From the NCBI RefSeq assembly GCF_902635505.1, contig NC_045427.1, forward strand, positions 86,595,460 through 86,659,459: a stretch of 64,000 bases of DNA, written 5' to 3'. This stretch comes from Sarcophilus harrisii (lineage: Eukaryota > Chordata > Mammalia > Dasyuromorphia > Dasyuridae). Under the pieces are notes generated by a model. That model was not told where the DNA came from. It did no database searches and saw only the letters and a list, made by a program, of their open reading frames with translations. How positions within the stretch are numbered: the stretch's first letter is position 1; every line of letters begins with the position of its first letter. Both the position numbers and the translations under genes were made by a program. Shown here piece by piece: positions 1 to 12,165 of this stretch.

Positions 1-14
1 AAGGAATTGGGGTT

Positions 15-262
15 GTTGTTGATGATGTCTAATTGTTTCAATCTTGTACTTTGGGGTTTTCTTGGCAAATGCAGCAGTTTCCTATTAACTTCTCCAAATC
101 ATTTTACTGATTTGGAGTAATCCTCCAAATTATTGAGGCAAACAGGGTGAAATGACTAATCCAGAGTCATCCAGCTAGTAAGTATTTGAGTCTATTTAAA
201 CTATTTGAACTCAAGTCTTCCTGACTCCAGGCCTGGCACTCTCCATTGTTCCATTTAGAGAC
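15..262 (-). mobile_element. Mar-1 CORE-SINE, minus strand
   Basis: GGGGTTTTCTTGGCAAATGC, GAGGCAAACAGGGTGAAATG, GAACTCAAGTCTTCCTGACT and CCAGGCCTGGCACTC occur in the order of a reversed full-length marsupial tRNA-derived CORE-SINE. A small duplication of TTTGGAG words lies in the middle. Confidence 0.85.
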
Positions 263-1336
263 CCTGAATGGGGGCACACCAAATACAAATTTCACTGACT
301 TTTCTATTTATCCAAGGAGTGCCTTTGAGTACTGAGTTTACCTAGTGGTTCATTTGCAAGTGTTGAACCTGCAGAAAGAAGCTTCCTGGGGATCAGATCA
401 TGATATCTGTAGGACCAGAATTTTCCATACATTTATTTAGGGAACAGAAAAGAGTATAATGGAAGAGATATTCATGTGAAATTTCTATAGGGCTATTTTG
501 GATTCCACTTCTGTTAAGAATCCATGAAGACCAGTTAAAGTTCCCATGGGTATCAGTGTTGCTTGCCTTGCCTAACCCAGCCACCAGGACAGCAGGTAAT
601 CTGGATTCTTAGAGCCTAGCAAAGGAGGAAGGAAAAACCTGCCCTTCCTGTCAGGCTGCTGGGTGGGCCTCCTTCTCTACAATTTTAAAAATGCAACTGA
701 GGATTTAAAATAGTCACCTGGGGGGAGAGGGGCAGTCTCAGAGTACATTAATAAGGCCGGGTACTGGCCCTCCTTACCCTCTCCAGGAGGGATTCCACCC
801 TAGTAGCCATTGCTTGAGAATAGGGGAATCAAGGGAGTTCTCTCTTAGAGGAAATGGATTTATTTGGTATTAGAAAAAAATAAGGTGACTCTTCTAACAT
901 TTTTTTTTTTGCTGGGGGCAAGGGATGGGACAGATGTGAAATGCTCTCTTCCTTCTTCTCATTCAAAGTTTCATTTTTTACAGGTGTCCTTGTCAAGGAC
1001 TGTAACTCTACTAGGTTTTGTGATGGATACAAAAGAAGGAGAAGATATAGTTGCTACCTTTTGGCATCATTGTTTCATAGAGGCTAACTGTGGGTTCCAG
1101 GAGAGCCCAAGTTTTGGCATTCAGCCATGATGAAAAGGCTTCAGGTATGGGCCTGATAATGGACTGAATATTTGTCTTTCAAAGATTCCACTTAAATCCA
1201 ATTCTCTTAAAAGTCAAGATATCAACATTGTGATATCATTGATCATCTTTGAGAATTAAGGATGAACAAGTTCACTTAGTTGAGAGAGGCTCACGACAAG
1301 AGAGTTTACTTGTCCAAGTAATATCTAGCTTTGCTT
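263..1336. other. Intergenic DNA, nothing recognised
   Basis: I see no repeat, gene or motif I can support here. Confidence 0.5.
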
Positions 1337-1490
1337 TTTTTCCCCTCCCTCCCTTCCTCCCTTCTTCCTTCTCTTCCTCTCTCCCTCCTTCATCTTTCTT
1401 CCTTCCCACCTTCCTTCCTTCTTTCTTTGCCTTCCTCCCCTTCCTTCCTTCCACCCCTCCATCCATCCTTCCCTCACTCTTCTTTTGCTA
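1337..1490. repeat. Pyrimidine tract, CCTT-type
   Basis: An almost pure C/T run built of CCTTCC and CCCTCCTT words, about 150 bp. The serine/phenylalanine/proline-rich open frames across it are artefacts. Confidence 0.9.
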
Positions 1491-1517
1491 AAAGGAAATC
1501 TTCAACTCATTCTAAGA

Positions 1518-1716
1518 CAGGGATTCAAACTTTTTTGTGTCAAGACTCTGTTGTCAATCTGATGAATGATGTTTTAAAATAAATTTCATAAAATAATAGG
1601 GAAAACCAAAGGTTAATGAAAATAAAACTGCACATTTTTCTCATACAAGTTCATGCACTCTCTGAAATCTATCCCCAGATCTCTTAGGGGCCATGGACAC
1701 TGGGTTAAGAATCCCT
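1518..1716 (+). mobile_element. Small TIR DNA transposon, family A, copy 1
   Basis: It begins CAGGGATTCAAAC and ends GGTTAAGAATCCCTA, a diverged inverted pair. The inside is AT-rich with AATTTCATAAAATAATAGGG and GGGGCCATGGACACTGGG. It resembles 46289-46460 in the opposite orientation. Too short to code for a transposase. Confidence 0.6.
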
Positions 1717-2204
1717 ACTATAGGTGGTTTAATCCTCACACTTTAAGTACTCTCAAATATGAGAATTCCTAAATAAGAAATCAAATGGGCAGGCATATGT
1801 CTGCTTCTGCCATGTTCTTTTGCAAGACATGTTTTTGACTCTTTGGTGCTACAGTCTCTTGACTAGAGGAAATTCATCAGGAGGTATACCATCTTTGATG
1901 TGCTAAGAAAAAAAAAAACAACCCCCCAAAAAAACAGAAGGTGGCTGGTGGCCAGGAGTCTGAAATCAAAGAACTCCCTTTTCATGAAGTCTCAATAAGT
2001 CATGCATCTTGCTATGTACTTCTGCTATGAAATACCATTAACTGGCTTTGAAAATTTTGAGGTAGAAGAAAGCATAAAGGAAAAAGTACAAATAGATAGA
2101 AATTTACCTGCCTTGTGCTTTGTCCTAGACTATTTCAAATAGAACTCTATCAAAAATGGTGAAAGCTAGGTAATGATGGTAGTGGAATGAGGTATACAAA
2201 GCAC

Positions 2205-2300
2205 TTTATATATACTATTTATATATATGCATACATGTGTGTTTATATATACATATATGTGTAAATGTGCACATATATGAATATATTTACATGTATGTGT
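2205..2300. repeat. AT-rich TATATA/CATATA tract
   Basis: Impure TATATA, ACATATATG and TGTGTT words just before a Mar-1 copy. Confidence 0.75.
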
Positions 2301-2342
2301 GATCGTACTTGATTCTCACAATTTTTTGAGGTAGGTACTATA

Positions 2343-2550
2343 TTGTTGTTCAATTGTGTCCAACTCTTCACGACCCCATTTGGGGTTTTCTTGCCAAAAG
2401 ATACTGGAGTGATTTGCCATTTCCTTCTCAAGTCCATTTTATATATTAGGAAATTGAGGATAATTGGGTTAGGTGATTTGTTCAGGGTTACAAACCTAAT
2501 CAGTATCTGACACCAGATTTGAATTCAGGAAGATGAGTCTTCCATGACTT
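2343..2550 (-). mobile_element. Mar-1 CORE-SINE, minus strand
   Basis: TTGTTGTTCAATTGTGTCC, CCATTTGGGGTTTTCTTGCC and GATTTGAATTCAGGAAGA are in the right order; the tRNA-like end is degraded. Confidence 0.8.
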
Positions 2551-2764
2551 GGGGAAGGCTTTAAGAGAAGTTAAATGATATGCCCAGGTTCATATAGCTC
2601 AGTGAGATTCTAACAGAGGTTTTTCTGCCTCTGTTTCTAGTGTTCTATCTAAAATCTACTGAGTAATTTGACTTATGCTATCATGGAGAAAGTCCCCATA
2701 CCAGTGAAACTGTCCACTAATAGACATGATCAGACTAAAAGGACATGGGACTGACTAAATGCTA

Positions 2765-3412
2765 TTCAGAAAGTTTAGATATACCCAAAGGGCTATAAGA
2801 CCATGTATACTCTTTGATCTAGCAATACCACTATTAGGTCTATATCACAAAGAAATTTTTTAAAGAGGGCAATATAACCTATTTGTACAAAAACATTTAT
2901 AGCAGCTCTTTGTAGTATATGTGTGTATGGAAATTGAGGGGATGCCCATTAATTAGAGAATAGCTGAAGAAACTATAGGAAAGTGCTATAAGAAATGATA
3001 AGCAGGATGATTTCAGAAAAAATTGGATTTACATGAACTGATGCAAAATGAAAAAAACAGAAGCATGAAAACATTGTACTCAGTAACAGCAATACTCTTA
3101 TGATGATCAACTGTTAATCTTGACTATTCTTAGCTATACAATGTTCTAAGACAATCCCAAAGTCATGATGAAACATACTATCTGCTTCCAGAACTGCTGT
3201 TGTCTGAATAAAAACTGAAGCATTCTGTTTCATCTTTTTTATTTTTGTTGTTTTTGTCCAAGTCTAATAAAAATTAATATGATAATGTTTTACATTATTG
3301 CACATGTATAACCCATATCAGATTGCTTACCATCTCAGGGAAAGGACAGGGAAGGGAGGAAAGAATAGAATTTGAAACTCAAAACTTTAAAAAATTGTTT
3401 TAATATGTAATT
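2765..3412 (+). mobile_element. L1 3' end, 5'-truncated
   Basis: It contains the L1 ORF2 C-terminal string region (GATGCCCATTAATTAGAGAA, AAATGATAAGCAGGATGATT, ACATGAACTGATGC), followed by the 3' UTR with a T-rich run near 3233 and a purine-rich tract near 3335-3365. It aligns by eye with 55866-56705. Confidence 0.8.
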
Positions 3413-3857
3413 CAGTGGATGAAATATTATTTGAGAAAGAAAGTAGTTCAGAAAAGAAAGGGAGCAATATGAGTTGGGATGTTCATTAAAGCCTTTATAG
3501 AAAAAGATATTGTATTGAACTTTGATGGATAGCATAGATTTAAGCATGCTCAGAGGTGAAGAAGGGGTCTTCAAGATAGGGAAGGAATACTTATAACTAG
3601 TCATAGCAACCTAGTAATGATGTGATCTTCAAGAAAGCAAGCCCAGCATAAGGAGCTTCTAGTCCTCCTGATGTTCCCAGATATCTCTAATTATACTAAG
3701 AAGCCTCACCTGATCAGTGAATACCCTTGCCATCATACTGTTAACTAGCTATTTCAGGGCTTCTTCTGTACCAGGGAAAACAAATGTAGAACAAAAGTCA
3801 TTTCCATCACTCACAGTTTATCTTGTGGCCTAGAATTGTGACTCTGGTCTTATATCT

Positions 3858-3908
3858 TTCTGTCTCCAGGCCTGGTTCTCTATTTATTGCACCACCTAGT
3901 TCTTCTTT
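3858..3908 (-). mobile_element. CORE-SINE end fragment
   Basis: CCAGGCCTGGTTCTC followed by TTGCACCACCTAGTTC is the reversed tRNA-like end of a marsupial SINE, running into the pyrimidine tract at 3900-4000. Confidence 0.6.
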
Positions 3909-3995
3909 CTTCTCTTCCTCCTCCTTTTTCTTCTTTTTTTCTCCTTCTTCCTTTCCCCATTCTTCTTTTCTTCCTCTTTCTCCTCCTCCTCCCAC
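3900..3995. repeat. Pyrimidine tract, TTC/TCC-rich
   Basis: Nearly all C/T with TTCTTCC and CTCCTCC words, adjoining a SINE end. Frames across it are artefacts. Confidence 0.88.
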
Positions 3996-4039
3996 ATTAG
4001 CCACATTGAAAAAACACACAATAAAAAGCAAGAAATAAA

Positions 4040-4420
4040 AGGTAAGTGAAAAAATGTTTCAATTTGCATTCAGAGTTCATTAGTTCTCTCATCAAAGATG
4101 GATAGCACTTTTCATCATGAGTCCTTCAGAATTATCTTGAACTGCTGTCTTGATGAGAGTATTTAAACTTTTCATCCTACAATATTACTATTATTGTGTT
4201 CAGTGTTCTCCTGGTTCTTTTCATTTCACTTTACATCAGTTCTTGTAAGTTTTTCCAGGTTTTCTTTCCCATTCTGCTCATCATTTCTACACTGTAGATG
4301 TGTATTCCATCATAATCACACGCCATAATTTGTTCAACTATTCCCCAACTGACAGGAATTCCTTCAATTTCTAATTCTTTACCATCCTCAAAAGCACTAC
4401 CATAAATAAAAATGTAACAT
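4040..4420 (-). mobile_element. L1 3' end fragment, minus strand
   Basis: Reading the minus strand gives GAATTCCTGTCAGTTGGGGA, a GATTATGATGGAATACAC string and AACTTACAAGAACTGATG, the same ORF2 C-terminal and 3' region as the other L1 ends here. An open frame on the minus strand (to 4641) is a remnant of it. Confidence 0.75.
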
Positions 4421-5224
4421 TTTAAGCTTATAATCATTCTTCTACATTTATAGAGGATATTAAGTTCATATAGATGTTTTAACGTGTTTTTTCTCTTGTG
4501 AAGGATAATTGTGCCCATATGACAAATAATGCAAGCAAAGGATCCAAGATAACATAGATTATTGGAGAAGCTAAGTCTAAAACGTAAGCTTCCTGATTCC
4601 AATGTTCTTTCTATGCTTCCCCTAGTCATTAAATTCAACAAAATTTATTAAGTGCCCACCAAGCACAAGATAGTTTTGTTTTTGCTTTTCATGGTTATCT
4701 AGTTCAATTCTGGTACCGTATCAATGTTCCTTGATTGATTTAAAACCACTTAGGGAGTCTTAAGGTCCATGATCTTCAGAATTCTTTAGCATCCCTTCAC
4801 TTCTCTACTTGACAATCTGGTACATGCAAGTAGTAAAAACCCGTGAGTATGGCTGGTTCCCTCCAGAGATCATAATAAAAATGCCCTGAAACAATTTTCC
4901 TTACCAACGGGAAGTAATTCATCTGTAGAAACATGGAAGCCTGTGCAAAGACAAATCTTAAACTTAATAGGAGCTGGGATGAGAGCAGGAGAAGGAAAGA
5001 AATATATTGGTTGGTAGGAAAGAATAGAAATAGGTACAAAAGATAGGGAAAAGAGGGAAGAAGGCAAAGCAATACAAGTAAAAAATGTGCCATAATTCTA
5101 GAGAGGAATACTAGAGACTCTACCTAAACACTTTCTTTCTTGACCTGAAAGATCAATCAAGTTTTTCTTATGCTCAAGTACACCTAATAACTTCAAGATT
5201 ATACTTTGAGAAAATCTTTGACTT

Positions 5225-5440
5225 GTAACAAGAAACAACATGGTACAGTGATCAAGCATTTAGGATATAATCAAAAATTATCTGGGTGTGAATCGATTCT
5301 TGATGCTTCCTCTTTATGTAACTTCTCTGAGTCATAGCTTCTAAATTAAAGATGATAATACCTATAGTGCCTTACAACAATGTTGTTGTGAGGATTAAAT
5401 TAAATAATCTACATAAAAATCTGTGAACCTTAAAATGCAA
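5225..5440 (+). mobile_element. MIR SINE
   Basis: TGGTACAGTGATCAAGCATT, CTTCTCTGAGTCATAGCTTC and TTGTTGTGAGGATTAAATTA occur in MIR order. Confidence 0.75.
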
Positions 5441-6654
5441 GATCCCACCCAAGAAGCTGTATGTCTTTTTATAAGGGGTCTGATCCTTAATTGTTGGTAG
5501 GTAGAAGTAGCCATCTCATTTGATGACTCAAGACTCTTATTAAGCAAACATACCTCTGGAGATGAAATAAATAGTATGTCTTATATTTCCCATCTGTCTC
5601 AACCCCATATTTCTAAATTGTGATTTCATTAGTATAGGAAACTCCTGGCTCAGAAATTCCCTTCACTGGTGAAAATTAGAAATTCAACTATAATATGTAA
5701 TAATAATAACTGGCATTTGATTAATGCTTTAAAGTTTGCAAACTACGTTACAGATTCTCTTCTTGGTTTATTGAGGGTGTTGTTGTTTTTCTGTCTTCCC
5801 TTGTCAGAAATCAGTCAAGTTCAAGTGCCAGTGGAAAGAGACTGAGGGAGAAATGACATAGTTCTGAGCTGGTGGAAACTTGAACTTCAAGTCAGAAATG
5901 TGGACAGAATGTTGGCAGATCCTCCTTGCTGCTTTCTTCCTATGACTTCATTCCTTCTGCTATAGAAGTGATGAATTAGACTTGGTAAGAAGCATTTAAG
6001 GGTCCCTGTCAGTGACAGTCATCAAATGGAAATGAGCTACCCTCAGGAACTGGCAAGACACAGATAGTATTCTGAGATCATGGACTAGTGCTTCTGAGGA
6101 ATCAACGACTAAGTCTAGAGAGCCATTGGCTAAGCTAGGAAGGTTGACTAATTTTTACACTGGAAAAATTTCATTGACTTTAAACCTGCAGATAGATGCC
6201 AACTATCTGGAATGGCCAGCTGAACCTAAACACCTTGAAATATATACCAAAATTCTTGGATTTGGATGATGCCTGAAGGCTAATTAGGGAAGGCTTGGGT
6301 GGAGAAGAAATTGCTGGCACATAAATATATTCAGTGGATATTATATTGTTTTGTTTTATTCCTTTTTTTTTGATTCCATGCAAAGAATAAAAACTTCACT
6401 TGATAAATCTGTTTATTTATGGAGACAACTAACTCTACTATGCCAACCATACATAATTATTATGGTAACCAATAATGACCAGAAATATGCTCAACAAAAT
6501 TTCCATCTGATGGATTTGGAAATGTTAAATGGATGATTCAAAGACCGAGCTCTCATTGATCAGTCCCTATTATTCAGATTTCCTTCTCTAAGTACAGAAA
6601 ATATATTGATTGAATCTAGATTGCACTAACTCAAAGGTTCTTTTTTTTTTTTCA
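5440..6654. other. Intergenic DNA, nothing recognised
   Basis: AT-rich sequence without a repeat or coding frame I can name. Confidence 0.45.
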
Positions 6655-6965
6655 TGCTTAATGCCCTATCTATTGGTTGCTCATCAAATATCTGTAGCAT
6701 CTCAGATTAGTTGTCTTTACCCTCAAAATGTCCCATATTTTCCCTCCTCCATACCTTTGCCCCTGTGTTACTTCTCTGACAAACCCCTCCATCCTCACCT
6801 ATTGATATACTGTCCATCCTTCAAATTTCAATTTTATTGTTACCTATTCTTTGAATCTTCCCTGGCTCCCATTGCTTTCCCCTACTCTCCCAGCTGGAAG
6901 TGATTTTTCTTCTTATCTGATCTTTAATAGTATTTTTACTTTTTGAAGCATCTGTTATTTTCCTG
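6655..6965 (+). mobile_element. L2 LINE 3'-region fragment
   Basis: GAATCTTCCCTGGCTCCCAT and CTCCCAGCTGGAAGTGATTT match the AAGCCTTCCCTGATT and CCCAGCTGGAAGTGAT words of mammalian L2. Confidence 0.65.
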
Positions 6966-7319
6966 GTAGAGAGGCTGTTCTTGCCACCAACTCAGATGAT
7001 CATATCCAAACAGACTGTCTTAGAAAGTTGCTACAGCTAAAAAATTCATCACCTGTACCCTTCCTGGTGATGTCTTTCTGAACATAGCTAGGCTGGTACT
7101 TGGGTAATAGATAAATAGTCAACTAGGGTTTGATCTCAAAGTCTTTTCCACAATTTGCCAGAGATTGTTATTCATTGTTATCTTCTTTTAGTATCCAGAG
7201 TCACACAGCCACACTGTCATAATGAATTACAAGAGGAATTTATCTGTTTTAATTGTCATAAGCTAATTTAATTTGTATGATATGTATCTGTTGTTTATAT
7301 ACATTCTATTACTCCTCCT

Positions 7320-7500
7320 AACAATAGCTTACATATCTATAACCCTTAAAGTTTGCCAAATTGTTTTTCTTACAATAACCTGTAAGATAGGAACTTCAAA
7401 TGTTGTTATTTCTACTTTGCATATGAGAAACTGAGGTTCTGAACTGTGGAGTGGCTTGCATTTGATTACACAGATAACAAATGTTTCAGGTGAGACTTAA
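7320..7500 (-). mobile_element. MIR-type SINE, minus strand
   Basis: CTGTAAGATAGGAACTTCAA, CATATGAGAAACTGAGGTTC and GATTACACAGATAACAAATG are in reversed MIR order. Confidence 0.7.
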
Positions 7501-7604
7501 ATCCAGATATATTTCTCTCCTCTGGGGGTACTTTCTCAACTCCCATTCAAACTTCCATGCTAGATGGGTTCCTAAAATGGTTGAGTACTGTTTATTCACT
7601 ATAG

Positions 7605-7770
7605 GTTCTAAAGATAATCCAGATGGGGAGAGCAATTTGGAACTCTGCCTAAAGGGCTATCAAAATGAGCATATCTTTTGATCCAGCAGTGTTTCTACTG
7701 GGCTTATCTCCCAGAGAGATCTTAACAGAGGGAAAGGGACCCACATGTGCAAAAGTGTTAGGATAGAACT
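7605..7770 (+). mobile_element. L1 3'-region fragment
   Basis: GGGCTATCAAAATGAGCATATCTTTTGATCC-type words followed by CTACTGGGCTTATCTCCCA match the 3' part of the same L1 type seen at 55866-56705. The fragment stops where the minus-strand L1 begins, consistent with insertion or rearrangement there. Confidence 0.7.
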
Positions 7771-7774
7771 TACT

Positions 7775-9990
7775 TTAGGTAGAACTATCATTTTTATTAT
7801 ATTGGCATGGCCTACCTATTCAATTAATTTTTAGTTACTTCTTCATAGTTTGCTAATTAGACCATCATATAATTTGCAAAACAGTAATTGCTTCCTTCCC
7901 TTACTTTCTTTTTCTTTTCTTATTATAGCTATCATTTCTAATAGTGGTAAGAGTGGTTATCTTTGCTTTTACTTATGATTTATTGGAAAAGTTACCAGTC
8001 TTTCACATTACATAAATTTGGAGATAGATATTATTTTCCACAACAAGGAAAAGTCTATTTTTCTATGCTTTTTAGCTTTTTTTTTCCCAAAAGAAATGGA
8101 TGTTGTAATTTATCAAAAAGTCTTTTCAGAATTTCTTGATACAATCTTCTATTTTTATTGTTTTTGCTAATAATGTGTGTAAGTTCTATGATGATATTAA
8201 GCATAATGCTTTCCCTATTTATTTCCTTTTTGTATTTATTTTTACTGTTGATTTATCTCTCCATTAGAATTATAATGTAAACAATTCCTCATCATATAGT
8301 CTCTCTATTAACCTTTCTGTTTTTCTCTTGACTTCCGTATTTTCATTTCAAAGATTCTGCTCAGTACTGGACTTGTCAATAAGGAAGTTTGGAACTGTTG
8401 CTTCTTGGTACTTGAACTCTTTCTAATTGGCTCTTTCCAGTATTCTTTTTTCTTTAACATGGAAACTGTATTTTGGCTATGACATCCCTAAGAGTTTTCT
8501 TTTTGTAGTTTTTTTCAAGTGGTGATGGGTGGATTATCCTTATTTTTACCATGTCTTCTGATTCTAATAGTATATAGACAGTTTTCCTTTATGTTTTCTG
8601 AAATAATAGCACCCAGTCTCCTACCCCACCCCCATTTTTTGGTGGTGAAATTGATGATGTCATGATTTTTCAACAGATAATTTTAAGATTATCACTTGAT
8701 TTGTTTTCTAGATCAGTTGTATTTGATAGCATCTCAAGTTTTTTCAAATTTTTTTCATCTTTTGACTTAATTTAATATTTTTTGTTGATATGGAGTTTTT
8801 GTTTTCTGTTTGGCCCACTTTTTGAGTAAGAATTATCACTATTTTAAATTATTAATTCTCATCTTTCATTTTCATTCTTTCCTTCTTAGCATATATATTG
8901 TTGTAATACTGAATTTTATACCTCTTATTTCATTTCTTCCTGATACTCTTATAGTTCTTGTGACCAGACCCTTCTTTTCTCGGAAATTTGATTATTCTTT
9001 TTTTCTGACTTTATATTCCAGAATATTTTTTCATTATGTTTGACATTTTCTTCTGTTTATTCATATTTTTAGCCTCTTTCTGGATGGAGACTTTATTTCT
9101 TAAATAAACTTAACTGCTTTTAATACTTTTGAATGGTTTAGACAGACCTTGTTTACTATTAGATAAAATGACTAAGATAGGGCCTTCTGTGGGAATCAGT
9201 GTGTTTTAGCTGTTTCTCAATGACTCAGCTTAGGTTTTGGACTTATCCTCTGCTTCCTTTTTTTTTTTTTTTCATAGTTTGGAACAGGATTTGATTCTGT
9301 CCCCGGCTGTAAGACTGATAGATTTCATCCAGATACGGTTGATTGGCATTGGCAAAAGACGTCTTGGAAGACTAAAGAAACACTGCTTCCCAGGTGCTGC
9401 CTTAGCCTGTTCTTTTGCTGTAGTTCAAGCGTGTGAATTGCCACAGTGTTTTGACACCTGGGAACTGGGAACTGATATGTCTGGAGATGGGTTTGGCCCT
9501 GTTCCTTGTTGTGTCTTGGATGCCACTGTTCAAGTGCTAGACACTGGTGCCTGAGTGTTCACCTGGCCCTTGCATTCTGCTATGCTTCTGTTAGCGATAC
9601 CTAGCACTGTGCTGCTTGGATATGATATGTTACCAGAGGGTTGGTCTGCCTCTTACTATGTCTCTTTTGGGACTACCTGGATGCTAGGAACAGAGCTTCT
9701 GAATGTTATGTGCCATATTGCCCAAATACTATTGCTGCTGTGCTCTGGCAAGTTTTCTAAGTGGTAAGTTCTCTGTATACTAAGCTGAGAGCTTCATGGT
9801 TCCTGACATTAATTTGGCATTGTCTTTTGGTCTAGATCCATGTTAGCTTGCTTTGAGCTTCCTCAGGGTTCTTGCTATCTATATAGTCATGAACTGGATG
9901 GAGGAATTTATGGCTGCTTTTCTTTGGTTTTCCTCATCATTGTCCCATTTTATGGCATTTCTGAGTATTGGAGTTGGGAATGGGAATGAG
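7775..9990 (-). mobile_element. L1 LINE copy, minus strand, internally deleted
   Basis: Read on the minus strand it runs from a GC-richer 5' UTR-like part (9990 to about 9150), through an ORF1-like coiled-coil region (about 9130-8350; compare the reversed TAGATCAGTTGTATTTGATA with the ORF1 of the plus-strand copy), to ORF2 fragments (about 8200-7900) carrying the reversed L1 string for ATCAAAAAG-TCTTTTC and TTGATACAATC. ORF1 and late ORF2 lie too close together, so the middle is missing. No clear L1 start was found at the 9990 end. Confidence 0.65.
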
Positions 9991-10284
9991 AGAGGAGTTT
10001 AGACTTCTTTCTATCTTTCCACAGTTCCCCACCATCATCCCCACCAATTCTTATTATTTTAAATCTATCACTATGTTCATTAGTTCTAATGTTCATAATA
10101 TGTCTCTGTCATCTCCAAATTTTGAACTTCCTTCACAGTCTAGCTCTGTGTACAATAGGATCTTAATATTTGTTAAATTGAATTGAAGAATCAAGACTAA
10201 AAATTAAAGTCACAAAACCCAGCATTTAGTCAATCAGCCTGTTATATACTTATGTCTTATAAAAGTTATGGGATCAGATTTAGA

Positions 10285-10430
10285 ACTAGAAACAGCCTTT
10301 AAGGTTATGGAATCCAGTCTCCTTATTTTACAGATAAGGAAAGTGATCACAAAGATGTTAAGTCACATAGATAATAAATTTCTGAGGCAAGGTCTCCTTG
10401 ACTCCAAATTCACTATATCATAATTTTATC
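10285..10430 (-). mobile_element. MIR-type SINE, minus strand
   Basis: TTATTTTACAGATAAGGAAA and AAGTCACATAGATAATAAAT are the reversed MIR core. Confidence 0.65.
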
Positions 10431-10865
10431 TGCCAATTTGGGATTATCTTTCAGGGTAGATAATAGAACTATATCTCTGGCTGTCCCATTGGAAACCACA
10501 GAATATTTGAACCAACAACAAATTCTGTTACCTGACAAAACCAAGAAGGAATTTCAAGAGCATAAAAATCTTAAATATGTATGAGCACATTCTCAGCATG
10601 GTAGCCCCACCTTTTCAGGTAGGAGAACTAGAAGATTATACCCCATAAGAAACTAAGAAATGAGAAAGCTTCTTTCTTTGCTTGGTATCTAAAAGTGTGT
10701 GTATATCTAATGCCGTGTATATATGTGCATGCCATGATGCATATTTGCATGTATTTGTGAACTTTAGCTTTGAATCTATGATTCCATGTGCATTTTAGAA
10801 CTTGCAACTTGGGGAACTTCTGAGAGTCAAGATGGTACAGTAAACATATATGGCATCATCATATA

Positions 10866-10928
10866 GTTATATGCCATATGGTATATGGCATATAACCATA
10901 ACCATAAAAGTTATGGTTATATGCCATA
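10866..10928. repeat. Three alternating inverted copies of GTTATATGCCATA
   Basis: GTTATATGCCATA occurs at 10866-10878 (+), 10884-10896 (-) and 10916-10928 (+). Copies one and two form a 13-bp hairpin with a five-base loop. Copies two and three form a longer one with perfect 18-bp arms, TATGGCATATAACCATAA (10884-10901) and its complement (10911-10928), around a nine-base loop. The two hairpins exclude each other. It lies just inside the L1 5' end. Confidence 0.85.
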
Positions 10929-11270
10929 ACTTTTCCACATTCACATCCAAAAAACTATAAAGTAGCACCCCCAAACAAATCCTGAAATAGCAGAACCAGC
11001 AAAAACATGTGGAGAAACAATCATTTACCCCAAGAAACTTGGAAGATGGATAAGAAGGTTTTGTCTCACTCAAATAAAAGAGGAGGACACAGAAGTGTCC
11101 TAGGAAGCCTGCAGCAAGCCTCACCTTGGTAAATCAAAAGAAGATCCTAAACCCCAGTGCAGTGGAATAAACACCAGTATCAGGATGCTACTCACACATA
11201 GTATAATCAAGAGAAGGGAAAGATTCAACTCTAAGAACCAACCGTGCCACCATTAGTCAGATTGTCACAT

Positions 11271-11593
11271 GCTTTACTATAGCCTGGGGCAAACAGGCAA
11301 CCTCCAGGGACCAGATCTCCAAAAACTTTAGCATAACCCCAGGCAAACAGATAAATGCCAACCCTATTGTTGCTCAAGCAAACAGGCAGACATCAGAGCC
11401 TGGTCGGCATCAGGATCCCCCAAATACCTCAGCATAACCAGGGAAACAGGCAGACTTTAGGTCTGATAACTTGTCACATACTTCAACATAGCCCCAGGCA
11501 AAAAGGTAACCTCAGAGATTAGCCCCACCCCACCATACATTGCTGTGTAGCCCCAGGGAAATGCAGAAACAGCACTGGCATCAGCACATGCTA
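11271..11593 (+). repeat. Degenerate tandem units of about 53 bp in the L1 5' UTR
   Basis: About six diverged units share the core CATARCCCCAGGCAAACAGG followed by CAGAC/CAACCTC words, recurring near 11277, 11333, 11383, 11433, 11486 and 11547. They lie inside the L1 5' UTR and recall the promoter monomers of some mammalian L1 families, although here they are short and diverged. Confidence 0.6.
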
Positions 11594-12165
11594 GACACCA
11601 GTACTAAGACCCCCAACTCAGCACAAGGTAAGCTGCTAGATAGTACTGCCAGCAGTGCCAGTCACTTTACACCCTACCCCCTGGAAGAGCTCAATGGCAG
11701 AGAGGAGACACATCTTTTTTCTGAGCTCTTCTCATGTCCCACACATTAACAGCAAATCCAGCCTCTAAACTGGTTTTGGAGTGGCAGAACCCAAAATATT
11801 TGGAGTATAACAAATTTTCAGCAGAAGATAATTTAGACGATTTCCAGAAAAAGGTCTATTTCATTTGGGCATAAAAGGAGGATAGCCAGGCCAAGCTGGT
11901 GAGCCAAGCACAGGCAGTGCACAGTCCTAGAGCAGTGTGGGCTTCACCTCCCAGGAATCTACCAGGAAGAATCTACAGCAGTATTGGCTACTCTGTTCTG
12001 GTTGCAAACTAGTAGTAAATTAGCTATAAGACATCCAAAACAAATACAAAAGGCAAATAGTGAGCCCCTAAACCCCAAAATTTCCCAGGACCTAGCCATG
12101 CCCACCCAGCAGCAGAAGTTAGTCAGCACTGATCCAGCACAGCCACTGTCACCTGTAGAGGAAGC

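Noticed and set aside
1249-1582. Serine/phenylalanine/proline-rich frames on both strands
   Set aside because: They read a pyrimidine tract.
9237-9767. Two plus-strand open frames (105 and 70 codons) that might be a gene
   Set aside because: They lie antisense in the 5' part of the minus-strand L1 copy and show no domain.
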